IMG/VR virus record: IMGVR_UViG_3300033146_001132
Span: 1-48,871 of that record
Length of the DNA: 48,871 nt
Direction: 5' to 3' (one strand)
Source of the DNA: a virus
How positions within the stretch are numbered: the stretch's first letter is position 1; every line of letters begins with the position of its first letter. A program made the position numbers and the translations under genes. The notes under the pieces were generated by a model that was not told the DNA's origin, did not search any database, and saw only the letters and a program-made list of their open reading frames with translations. This document shows, piece after piece, positions 24,508 to 32,921 of the stretch.

Positions 24508-25291
24508 TGGGTTTTTGGGATCCCGTTTTGCATCGAACCATAACTATCAACTAATTTCTAGGGCAGACGGGTTTGATGTGAATCTATCCGACGTCGAGGG
24601 GTCAATCACACATCTAGTTGACAAATTTAACCTATCGCAATACGACGCCGTCGTTAACTGCATGGGTAACAGTGACACTCGGTGGTGTGAGTCTCCAGAA
24701 AATTGGGATGATGCCATGGCGATGAACGGCCAGATTCCGAAATACCTATCAATGGCATTGAAAACAACTAACATACCATTTGTCCATATAAGCACTGGGT
24801 GTGTGTATGACCGAAATGACGAAGCACAGACAGAGGAATCAAATATAGTATCACATTGTAGGTATGTCTCTACGAAGTTGATAGGTGAATACTCATTACA
24901 TGACCATGATTTGATCATACGCCCTCGGCTATTCTTTGATCATACACAACATCCAAAAAATCTCTTAACAAAAATGTTGGGCTATCAGCGTTTTATAACT
25001 CAACAGAATTCATATACAAGTTTAGATCTAGTAGTTGATGCGGTCACTACTCTAATCGAAAATCAATGCACTGGCGTATTTAATGTTGCACACACTGGAA
25101 CCAGCAGTCTGGATCGAATATATAAGCAATATACGGGTAAACGACCAAAAACAATGAGTGTGGATACTCTCATCGGTAATGAACAATTGGTATTGGTGAA
25201 TAATATATTGAACACGGATAAATTGGAACAATATATGGACGTGCCCCATATCGATGAAATCATCGATATGTATAAAAAAATACATAAGTAA
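24476..25291 (+). CDS. RmlD-like NAD(P)-dependent sugar reductase
   Basis: Short-chain dehydrogenase of the dTDP-4-dehydrorhamnose reductase type. Rossmann motif LGNGFLGSRF (8-17), VNCMGNSDTRWCESP, VHISTGCVYDR (about 103-113) and catalytic YVSTK (about 124-128). At 271 aa it fits RmlD (about 290). With the RmlA-like gene it could make or tailor a deoxysugar nucleotide, but RmlB and RmlC are not in the window. The host may supply them, or the product may be a different sugar. Confidence 0.8.
   Translation: MKNNNFLVLGNGFLGSRFASNHNYQLISRADGFDVNLSDVEGSITHLVDKFNLSQYDAVVNCMGNSDTRWCESPENWDDAMAMNGQIPKYLSMALKTTNIPFVHISTGCVYDRNDEAQTEESNIVSHCRYVSTKLIGEYSLHDHDLIIRPRLFFDHTQHPKNLLTKMLGYQRFITQQNSYTSLDLVVDAVTTLIENQCTGVFNVAHTGTSSLDRIYKQYTGKRPKTMSVDTLIGNEQLVLVNNILNTDKLEQYMDVPHIDEIIDMYKKIHK
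25283..25290 (+). promoter_or_regulatory. late-type octamer CATAAGTA
   Basis: Ends five bases before ATG 25296; overlaps the end of the RmlD-like gene. Confidence 0.45.
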
Positions 25292-25295
25292 AGGT

Positions 25296-26024
25296 ATGAG
25301 CTTTTTAGAAGATTCTGCGCAAGAAATAGGTGCCAAGTTAGCTACAATTTGTGATCTACCTGAAGCAGATATCAGAGCACTTTCGGATGACGATATGGAC
25401 ACACTTCGCGTATTCATATGCATGTCTTCCGAATTACTCAAGATAACACTACCAGACCTACGCGGGATGATGGGTGATTATATCATGGTCGGGACGGTGA
25501 TGGATTGGGCGAGTAATATAACCGATGCACCAGTTGGTTGGATGTTCTGTGATGGGGGTAGTTACGATCCATTAGTCTATCCCAAATTACACAAACAACT
25601 CGGCGAGCCCGCTGACAACAAGCTTCCTGACAGTAGAGGCGACGTCATATTTGGGTGTCACCCAGATGGAGAGCATAGAACACCACCACCACTGTCCTCT
25701 GACCCGACCCCAGATGTTAGCATATTTGCGAACGTGGGTGACCATGGCGGGGAGGAGTCTATTATATTATCAGCCGAGCATCTACCCCCACACCAGCATG
25801 ATTATACCGACTGGTTCTCTAAAATACACCGAGAAAACGATCACGCTACAGGTCACTATGAAAATGACCATGGTCGCCGACTGGGCAAGACGACGCACAC
25901 CTCTAATAGGATAACAGAACCATCAGGGGGATCAACTGGAGAGTATAGCAACCTTCAGCCCTCATACACGGTCAGACGAATTATAAAAGTCGACAATCCA
26001 TACCCGATCCAGTATAAGTTTTAA
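25296..26024 (+). CDS. tail-collar-domain fibre protein with HxH motif
   Basis: 242 residues. Collar domain: VGTVMDWASNITDAPVGWMF, CDGGSYDPLVYPKL and KLPDSRGDVIFG. It is followed by LPPHQHDYTDWFSK and a His/Asp-rich stretch (ENDHATGHYENDHGR). HxH pairs in T4 gp12 and gp37 tips bind metal along the trimer axis, so a metal-bound tip is plausible. C-terminal LQPSYTVRRIIKV is the usual collar end. ATG 25296 is chosen from the octamer spacing; an upstream frame (25254) overlaps the RmlD-like gene. Confidence 0.85.
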   Translation: MSFLEDSAQEIGAKLATICDLPEADIRALSDDDMDTLRVFICMSSELLKITLPDLRGMMGDYIMVGTVMDWASNITDAPVGWMFCDGGSYDPLVYPKLHKQLGEPADNKLPDSRGDVIFGCHPDGEHRTPPPLSSDPTPDVSIFANVGDHGGEESIILSAEHLPPHQHDYTDWFSKIHRENDHATGHYENDHGRRLGKTTHTSNRITEPSGGSTGEYSNLQPSYTVRRIIKVDNPYPIQYKF

Positions 26025-26032
26025 ACTTACGA

Positions 26033-26040
26033 TATAAATA
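26033..26040 (+). promoter_or_regulatory. late promoter TATAAATA
   Basis: Exact consensus ending five bases before ATG 26046. Confidence 0.7.
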
Positions 26041-26045
26041 AAGCT

Positions 26046-26747
26046 ATGAGTGTATTAGATGACGTTGATAATTTCGAAGACGTAGTATCGTGTGGGTATA
26101 GGTCGCCAATAACGTCAACGTCGTTATTGGTGTGTGTGGATAGCGCCTCGGGTGAATCAAGAGTCGCACTCCAGCCGATAATATACACAATTGAACTCAT
26201 AGATGATATTATGTTTCCGTGTGCGTGTATGACATATATGCACGACGTTGGTTGGGATTCGACACAGTATAAGACATTCAACTGGGAAGTGGCAAAAGGT
26301 CAGGTATTTGAGATAGAAAGCCATCAAGAACTCCACCATATTACTAATACTAACGTTATGCCAGATGCCACCGCACGCATCACCGTCATGCGGGATACTG
26401 GGGTGTATAGAATGTTGTCCGAATTGGGTGATGAATCCACTACGGTCGGGTATACATGGGGTGCTAATTTCCATCGACTATCAGAGGACACTATACCACC
26501 ACATGCCCATAAGTATGTCGATTACTTCCGAACTATCAGAAATAGGCATGGTGATAAAAATGATGGTGGTAGGACAATCCACCCAAATGAGCATGATAAA
26601 GATATCGAGGGTAGGCATAAGAAAACTGACCCTTTTGACATAAATAACTCAGATCCGTCTATACCGAAAGCGACACCTTTCATGGTAATGCAACCGTGGT
26701 ATGCATTAATCCCTATAATAAAAATAAGAAGTAATGACAAATATTAA
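26046..26747 (+). CDS. divergent tail-collar paralogue with HxH motif
   Basis: 233 residues. The N-terminal half no longer shows the canonical GW..CDG collar signature. The second half keeps IPPHAHKYVDYFRTIRNRHG, a His/Asp-rich stretch and an end (ATPFMVMQPWYALIPIIKI) equivalent to those of the neighbours at 25296 and 26734. It is probably a fibre or adhesin tip protein that diverged after duplication. Overlaps the next gene by 14 bases. Confidence 0.65.
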   Translation: MSVLDDVDNFEDVVSCGYRSPITSTSLLVCVDSASGESRVALQPIIYTIELIDDIMFPCACMTYMHDVGWDSTQYKTFNWEVAKGQVFEIESHQELHHITNTNVMPDATARITVMRDTGVYRMLSELGDESTTVGYTWGANFHRLSEDTIPPHAHKYVDYFRTIRNRHGDKNDGGRTIHPNEHDKDIEGRHKKTDPFDINNSDPSIPKATPFMVMQPWYALIPIIKIRSNDKY

Positions 26748-28182
26748 TACAACCTGTTGTGCTGGTGTTGCCAGTATATGTAAGTCGGCACCAACGGTGT
26801 TGCCGTCAGTGAATGACGACAACCCTTATGTGATAATTGAATATATGGGGGACCAATATAAAACCAGACGGGATATATTTAACGATATGCTCGTCCAGCG
26901 ATCCATGCCATGCGGGACTATAATGGAGTGGTTTGGAGACGATCCGCCATACGGATGGATCGTATGTGATGGTTCAATTTTTGACAAAAACACCTACCGT
27001 GATTTATTCGACGCCCTTGGCTCGGATGAGGTTCCAAACTTACAAGGTCGCATATGTGTCCAGCAAAATGATGGCACATTTAGTGAACTACTGGTTAATG
27101 GTAATGATGGCACCTTGACGCGGCAGATGGATATAGAAATGATGCCAAAGCACTCACATACTTATAAAGATGCGTATGAGACCAATAACGGCCATCATGA
27201 TGATGATGGGGGGCATAAATACAATCCAAATAAACATAATTCCAAGCGAACTGCATGGACAGATCCAGTTGGCATGGGAAATGCATGGCTCCACACGCAG
27301 GGGTGTCTGACTACAACAAAAATTATCAAAGCAACCCCATTCAGTGACTCAAATCGGAACGTGATACCCAATGATGGGTTATATCAGCGGCCACCATTAC
27401 CGTTTCCTGATATTACCCCACCACCATTTACCCCAGATCCAATACTACCACCGACCCCATTTGTGGATTTAAATGATTGTTATAACCCATTGACAGTGGT
27501 TTTGACGGACACGGACTGGATATCAGGCGAAGGGGAAACTAACGAAATATCGATGAGTGTGTCCACATTGACTGCCGAAGATGTTAATAATGACCCGTAT
27601 ATTTTGGAGCAATATTATACACGGGAAATCGGGACGGGGTTAACCGCAAACCCAGTCACGAACACACCATTATATGTCCTAGATCCTAATCCATCATCCC
27701 CCGCTGGTGCCCTATATCCAGTCACGGCGGAGGCCGAATACACTGCATACATGACGATAAGTATGAGGAATGTGGCAGATGATATATGGATACCAAACCC
27801 AGAATATCCACCGCCCGCGAGTAGTGACGAGTATGTCGATGAATACATTAACCCAACGCCAGATTACCTTTCTGGTGACTCATTTTGGTATATGTATATT
27901 CAATATGAATCTAGAAATTTATTGTATTCAACAACAACCGATACTTACGAATGGGCTGATCCATCACTGAGTGGTGATATGAATGGCCGTCGTAAACGCG
28001 GCAGTGATATTCTAACGTATGCATCCCCACCACTAACGTCATGCCCCCAGTCATATCCCATATGGACGACTAATTATTTATCAGGGGATTACCCATCAGG
28101 AGACTGGATTGATCGATCTACAGCCGATATATTTTCGCTCTCTGGAACCAATTATCAGATCACGTCATTCTTATCTGCATAG
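26734..28182 (+). CDS. tail-collar fibre protein with extra C-terminal domain
   Basis: 482 residues. Collar: MPCGTIMEWFGDDPPYGWIV, CDGSIFDKNTYRDLFDALG and VPNLQGRICV (about 51-110). MPKHSHTYKDAYE and a His/Asp-rich run follow (about 135-165). Then comes a proline-rich linker (RPPLPFPDITPPPFTPDPIL) and a beta-rich domain of about 240 residues with no recognised family, probably a receptor-binding or structural module. It is the largest of the collar paralogues. Confidence 0.8.
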   Translation: MTNINTTCCAGVASICKSAPTVLPSVNDDNPYVIIEYMGDQYKTRRDIFNDMLVQRSMPCGTIMEWFGDDPPYGWIVCDGSIFDKNTYRDLFDALGSDEVPNLQGRICVQQNDGTFSELLVNGNDGTLTRQMDIEMMPKHSHTYKDAYETNNGHHDDDGGHKYNPNKHNSKRTAWTDPVGMGNAWLHTQGCLTTTKIIKATPFSDSNRNVIPNDGLYQRPPLPFPDITPPPFTPDPILPPTPFVDLNDCYNPLTVVLTDTDWISGEGETNEISMSVSTLTAEDVNNDPYILEQYYTREIGTGLTANPVTNTPLYVLDPNPSSPAGALYPVTAEAEYTAYMTISMRNVADDIWIPNPEYPPPASSDEYVDEYINPTPDYLSGDSFWYMYIQYESRNLLYSTTTDTYEWADPSLSGDMNGRRKRGSDILTYASPPLTSCPQSYPIWTTNYLSGDYPSGDWIDRSTADIFSLSGTNYQITSFLSA

Positions 28183-28206
28183 AAAAATTTTATAGATCAC
28201 AAATTC

Positions 28207-28214
28207 AGTAATTA
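28207..28214 (+). promoter_or_regulatory. late-type octamer AGTAATTA
   Basis: Ends five bases before ATG 28220 of a 47-codon gene. Confidence 0.45.
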
Positions 28215-28219
28215 TTCAC

Positions 28220-28363
28220 ATGATGAACATCGAACTAGCCGAGAAATGTTATGATAAATTGGAGTGTTATTTTAACCTGATAAGATCGGGTGATGACGAT
28301 GCTGACGAATTGTTTGAAGTGAGCGAACTTCTTGATAATCTACAGGATATTCTGGAAGAGTAG
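28220..28363 (+). CDS. unknown 47-aa acidic protein
   Basis: MMNIELAEKCYDKLECYFNL ... LDNLQDILEE; acidic, two predicted helices. No family is recognised. It fills the gap between two large structural genes, has the late-type octamer at standard spacing and ends where the next gene's octamer begins. ATG 28223 is an alternative start. Confidence 0.6.
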   Translation: MMNIELAEKCYDKLECYFNLIRSGDDDADELFEVSELLDNLQDILEE

Positions 28364-28370
28364 ATAATTA
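28363..28370 (+). promoter_or_regulatory. late-type octamer GATAATTA
   Basis: Ends five bases before the GTG at 28376; supports that non-ATG start. Confidence 0.5.
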
Positions 28371-28375
28371 AAGAA

Positions 28376-30961
28376 GTGAACACCCGAAATAAAGCAAAAC
28401 TACCGATAGTCCCCAATGATGATTCGTTTGGCGTGTTCGACGCATATTTGGACATGTTTGATGGGTCAATCCCGCCAAGTGAACTGATAAACGTTTTTGA
28501 TGAGAGTGAGGGGCTTAAGTATGATTTATATAAAGAGACTGATAGATTTATCAGTGATAGTCTTTTTATCAGCGAGGCTGGTGCTATAGGGGATACCACT
28601 ACAATTGGAATCGAAAAGACATTCGAAATTGGCAGTAATAACCTCGAATTATTCGAGACCGATACGACCGAAAATTATTCGATACCCATCGAAGATACTA
28701 ATTTAATATCGATTGGAGCTACGGCTGGGACCACACTAGAGGATTCTGACGTCGTATGGCAGATAGTGGATGATAATATCGAAGGTGCGTGGCTAAAACG
28801 CGGCTCGGGTGTTATTATGAACGACACAGCTCGATTCAATCTGTGGAACGGGTATAGTGAATTCAGATTTCCATACCCAAACCGAGGACTTAGTGGGTAT
28901 GGTCTCGAGTGGACGGGAAAGGGGGTTGATGATGTGACTGAGGTTGGGTATATCAGTCATGACGACCAAATTAACCAACATTTAGTGGAGAATGCATACT
29001 GGGCAGATGAAACAGAACTCTCGGCATGTGAAAGTATATCCCTATACAGAACTACACTCATTGACGACGGGGCGTTTCCCCATAAAAACTCAACAATGGC
29101 CGATAACATCCTGATGAAAGCACAGCGGGATGATACAGATATTTCGGGCGAATCTGCTTGGTTGTTTGATTTTGATAATACCGAGTTACCAATCGCGTGT
29201 GGCGAGAATGATATATATTATCCGTTATTTAGGAATGACAGTAACGGTGTCCCCGACTTCCCGTTTACCATAACCGATGACCAGTGTGAAAATAAAAACT
29301 TAGTTGATATAAATATGTCAGATAGCATGTGCGGGGCGATTGGTGGAGTGACGATGGACACGTCAGACATCATACTCAGAGTCAACAAACACGGCGATGT
29401 GGCCACGGAGGGGGCATGGTTGCGCTCAGTAGAGGTAGATACTGCAGATGTATTCGGAATCACCCCATACGTTGTAGAGGGGTTACCTATGAGCACGGGA
29501 ATAAACGTCGTAGCTCCAGCGGGTAAACACACGCCATTTGTGTGGATGTTTGAGGATACACCCGCCACTGAAGTTATTAATGGGTATGATCATGATGACA
29601 ACTGCGAATATCACAATATTTCTAATTTTTCGTCAGTTATTAACCCAGAGCCAACGAAAGACACTGTTGGGTGGTCACAATGTGATTGCCGCGCCGTATT
29701 CTACTCCCCAGCGGGTAATCCAAAGGAGTCGTTCGAGACTTACCGTGATTACTATGATATTATATATGAAGATTCCGCCACTAATGCTGATTTCTCATTT
29801 ACGAACTGGGTAGATAGTGAGGGGGACGGATTCAGGGATAGTAACAACTTCGGGGTATTCTTTTATTCAGGCGCAGAACCTGACGTTGGGTTTGGTGTGG
29901 GGGTGTGGGAGTGTCCTAATGGTAATGCGTTTAAACTGAAGAAGGGCAGAGCGTATAAATATAAGCGGATGAAGGTGCCTGATGGGGGGAGTAATGGGCC
30001 GTGTTTCGTGATCAATAATTGTAAATGTAACATTGGGTGTGGTAGTGCAATATGGACCCGAATGTTCAGGGATGATGACGGTGATTGGGTAACTGACAAT
30101 CAAATCAGTGACATGGTGATGGAGTCGGGATATCACTATAAATACATCAAACGAGCTGATGTTTCATATACACTGAGAGATAAAGATTCCGACCCCAACA
30201 TACTTGAGAACTATAAACACCGATCCACCCCAGCACCCAATTTTATAATCAACATACCACTCTATGATACCCGCCCCTTCTGGGCTGAGACGAAAAAGGT
30301 ATATGGGCTTGACGTGGGAGTTATACCCGAACCGTTCGGCGACTATTTGCTAACAACACAACCAACACCTAGTGGGATGGTTCTGTATGATGATGTATAC
30401 GTTAGGTTTAATAGGAATGGGTGTAAACCGATGCAATGGCATCAGGATATGGTATTCGAGATCAACACAGGCGAGCCGTCATCATGGCGCAAAATCGAAT
30501 TCATGGAGTTTAGTCCAATCCTATTACAGAAAATTATCGGATGTGGTGCCTGTGAGTTGGTATTCGACACTGACCCTAACATGTGTGCTATCCGACACAC
30601 AAACTGTAATTCGTATTTTACCAAAATGACCGCTACCGATAAAGCATCGGATCTGATAATAAGATCACCCGAAAACTGTAAGGGGACAACCGAGCTCATT
30701 TACACCGCACAGAATAGCTTTAGTTGGAACGAGGAAGTCACCGTTACTATTGACGCGTTGGAGTTGGACGATTTGGAGGGGTATGCAACCCCCGACAAGC
30801 CGTGGCGTAATTTACTACATGGAGGCGTCCCACAGATCAATATAGACGAACGTGGCAACACATTACTAACCGACGGGGAAATAGGGGTATTCACCCCATT
30901 CAATTTAGGAGTAACTCGAACTGTGTGTTTCGACATAACCAATATAATGAAAAATGTTTAA
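28376..30961 (+). CDS. large virion structural protein, 861 aa
   Basis: No family is recognised. Acidic, beta-rich, Cys- and Trp-rich; typical of a baseplate-peripheral or fibre protein. A weak internal repeat is visible around the motif (G/S)AWL(K/R/F) at about residues 138, 261 and 347, each followed by an acidic or Thr-rich strand region. Two later blocks share a G.G...W...F.....G pattern (about 500-530 and 555-590). Start is GTG 28376, because no ATG occurs in the first 26 codons and the late-type octamer sits at standard spacing. It overlaps the hub gene start by 8 bases. Confidence 0.7.
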   Translation: MNTRNKAKLPIVPNDDSFGVFDAYLDMFDGSIPPSELINVFDESEGLKYDLYKETDRFISDSLFISEAGAIGDTTTIGIEKTFEIGSNNLELFETDTTENYSIPIEDTNLISIGATAGTTLEDSDVVWQIVDDNIEGAWLKRGSGVIMNDTARFNLWNGYSEFRFPYPNRGLSGYGLEWTGKGVDDVTEVGYISHDDQINQHLVENAYWADETELSACESISLYRTTLIDDGAFPHKNSTMADNILMKAQRDDTDISGESAWLFDFDNTELPIACGENDIYYPLFRNDSNGVPDFPFTITDDQCENKNLVDINMSDSMCGAIGGVTMDTSDIILRVNKHGDVATEGAWLRSVEVDTADVFGITPYVVEGLPMSTGINVVAPAGKHTPFVWMFEDTPATEVINGYDHDDNCEYHNISNFSSVINPEPTKDTVGWSQCDCRAVFYSPAGNPKESFETYRDYYDIIYEDSATNADFSFTNWVDSEGDGFRDSNNFGVFFYSGAEPDVGFGVGVWECPNGNAFKLKKGRAYKYKRMKVPDGGSNGPCFVINNCKCNIGCGSAIWTRMFRDDDGDWVTDNQISDMVMESGYHYKYIKRADVSYTLRDKDSDPNILENYKHRSTPAPNFIINIPLYDTRPFWAETKKVYGLDVGVIPEPFGDYLLTTQPTPSGMVLYDDVYVRFNRNGCKPMQWHQDMVFEINTGEPSSWRKIEFMEFSPILLQKIIGCGACELVFDTDPNMCAIRHTNCNSYFTKMTATDKASDLIIRSPENCKGTTELIYTAQNSFSWNEEVTVTIDALELDDLEGYATPDKPWRNLLHGGVPQINIDERGNTLLTDGEIGVFTPFNLGVTRTVCFDITNIMKNV

Positions 30962-32921
30962 TTTTCCGTCAGACTTCCCAAAAGCGTCATTTGTTGCACA
31001 ACACAACACCGATGACAGTCCGAGTATCTGTGTATTTAATGGAGAGCGATATCTTGTTTCGATTGTATTGGATAATTCGAAATTTCATGTCGAAATACCC
31101 AATCGAAATATAGTCAATTTGTCATTAAAGGATAACATGATAGGATTTCAGCAGGAAGGGGTGTTGGTTTTTAAGAACGAAAACATGTCAATTGGGCGAG
31201 TGTTGGGTCAACTTGCCTCAAATTTAGATCAATGTCCCGACTATGATCAAGTCGGTGGTGGCATTTTGGGGGATTTTACATTTAAAAACGACGGATTTGA
31301 TTTACTACATATAAAAATTTTACCGCTCGGTGATGGTAAGGTATGGGATGGGGTTACCCGACTACAGGGGAGTGGATTGATACAACATACCTACATGATC
31401 ACTGAAGTTAAGGATGGTGGTGAGAAATTCTCATCCAAGACGGCCACGTTATATTTCGAGGGGATAGAAACGGGAATACTTAAGTCGACTAACCCATTTG
31501 ATTATACATCGGGTCTTGCTGGGCGAGGCGGGGCCGCCTATAACATTTCGGGAGTAACTCAATACCCCAGAGCATTCCCTGCTAATAAGCTGTCATATAC
31601 CGCTGATAAGACGGGTGAATCGGTTTATGAAATAATATACGAATCACTGAACGGACTACATACTCGCTCTCGCGGCGCATATGATTATCGCCCGCTTCTA
31701 CCGAAAGTAACAAACCACTATCCATTAAACCCCAAAGTAGGACATGCATGGCATGGCATGGCCGCACCACCAGATATGGATGTGGACGACAGTGAACTAA
31801 ATAATCGTCGGATATTGGTGCTGCCCAATAATGATGGCACCCCACAGGCAAACATATCCAACCTAACCCCCTCCGATGTTTGGGATTTTGGAGCAAAATC
31901 GAGTGTGTTTTTCACTACACAATCAGTGACTACGTCTGGCTCGATGGAAAGCCATTATAACCTTGTTTCGCGACTAACGGATATACATACCAGTGGGCGA
32001 ACTATTAATAACGATATATCATATGATCCGTGTGTATTGAAATATGAAAGACCCCGCAATGAAAAGGAAATGGGGAAGATAACACTTCGACCGTTTTTAT
32101 CATACTACGATGCTGTGGGTAATATGCCAGATAAGATTCTTGGGGAAGGCTATATGGGCTCTGTGGTGATAGAAGCGCCCGATGGTGACAAACTAGCACC
32201 CTCAATGGCAAAGGTGGCGGGGTTTTTAGGCGCGATGGTATCATGTGGTAACGCCAAAGACACCGCCTCCACACTCGAGGTGGTATCCGACTTCAGTTTC
32301 GAACCAATGAACCATACAGATGCTGGCCTATTCGTGAGAAGCCATACAGTGACACACACACCAAGTGGTGCTGGTGCGGTGGTCAGGGTCTATACTGAGG
32401 AGGGAAACTTCACCCAGACCAAGAAATATCTTTCCGCTAACTACATCAGCAAAATCATTCCGATGAAGTATAGTAAGAACGAAATATTTGATATTGTTAA
32501 TATATACGACGTCACTGGAAATCGCGCCGACATTAAAAATCACCTAACATTCGAAGCACCGTGTGACACTAAATCAGTTGTTTATTCGTATGGGCGGAAC
32601 CGTCTGTTAAAAAGTATGGTTCTACTGAATGACGTTATCTCATTTAATATAATGGGTGATATTGGGCGAGAAGCGGGTAAATTCATATCGGTCACAATGG
32701 ATGGAAAAGGCGCCCGCACTAACGATGAAACCATTGCCAAGTTATTGGGGATGTATTTAATAACAACTGTTGTCCATGAATTTAAATTTGACGAACGAAC
32801 CTATACCAACGACATACTCGGAACAAAACAGTATATTGATCAAAAACCATCAAAAGTAAATCTCACTGATATTTCGAACGTTGATCCTAAGCTACTAACA
32901 ATCTCACCACAATTTACCTAA
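30954..32921 (+). CDS. probable baseplate central hub protein, gp27-like
   Basis: 655 residues. The C-terminal end (GREAGKFISVTMDG..., then KLLGMYLITTVVHEFKFDERTYTNDI) has the pattern of gp27/gpD-type hub proteins ('G.YLI..V.H.F....Y.N.I'). N-terminal VEIPNRNIVNLSLKDNM resembles the first hub-domain strands. Order supports this: T4 has 27-28-29-48-54, and here hub, tape measure and gp48/54-like genes follow in the same order. The stop overlaps the convergent tape-measure stop as CTAA. Confidence 0.55.
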   Translation: MFNFPSDFPKASFVAQHNTDDSPSICVFNGERYLVSIVLDNSKFHVEIPNRNIVNLSLKDNMIGFQQEGVLVFKNENMSIGRVLGQLASNLDQCPDYDQVGGGILGDFTFKNDGFDLLHIKILPLGDGKVWDGVTRLQGSGLIQHTYMITEVKDGGEKFSSKTATLYFEGIETGILKSTNPFDYTSGLAGRGGAAYNISGVTQYPRAFPANKLSYTADKTGESVYEIIYESLNGLHTRSRGAYDYRPLLPKVTNHYPLNPKVGHAWHGMAAPPDMDVDDSELNNRRILVLPNNDGTPQANISNLTPSDVWDFGAKSSVFFTTQSVTTSGSMESHYNLVSRLTDIHTSGRTINNDISYDPCVLKYERPRNEKEMGKITLRPFLSYYDAVGNMPDKILGEGYMGSVVIEAPDGDKLAPSMAKVAGFLGAMVSCGNAKDTASTLEVVSDFSFEPMNHTDAGLFVRSHTVTHTPSGAGAVVRVYTEEGNFTQTKKYLSANYISKIIPMKYSKNEIFDIVNIYDVTGNRADIKNHLTFEAPCDTKSVVYSYGRNRLLKSMVLLNDVISFNIMGDIGREAGKFISVTMDGKGARTNDETIAKLLGMYLITTVVHEFKFDERTYTNDILGTKQYIDQKPSKVNLTDISNVDPKLLTISPQFT

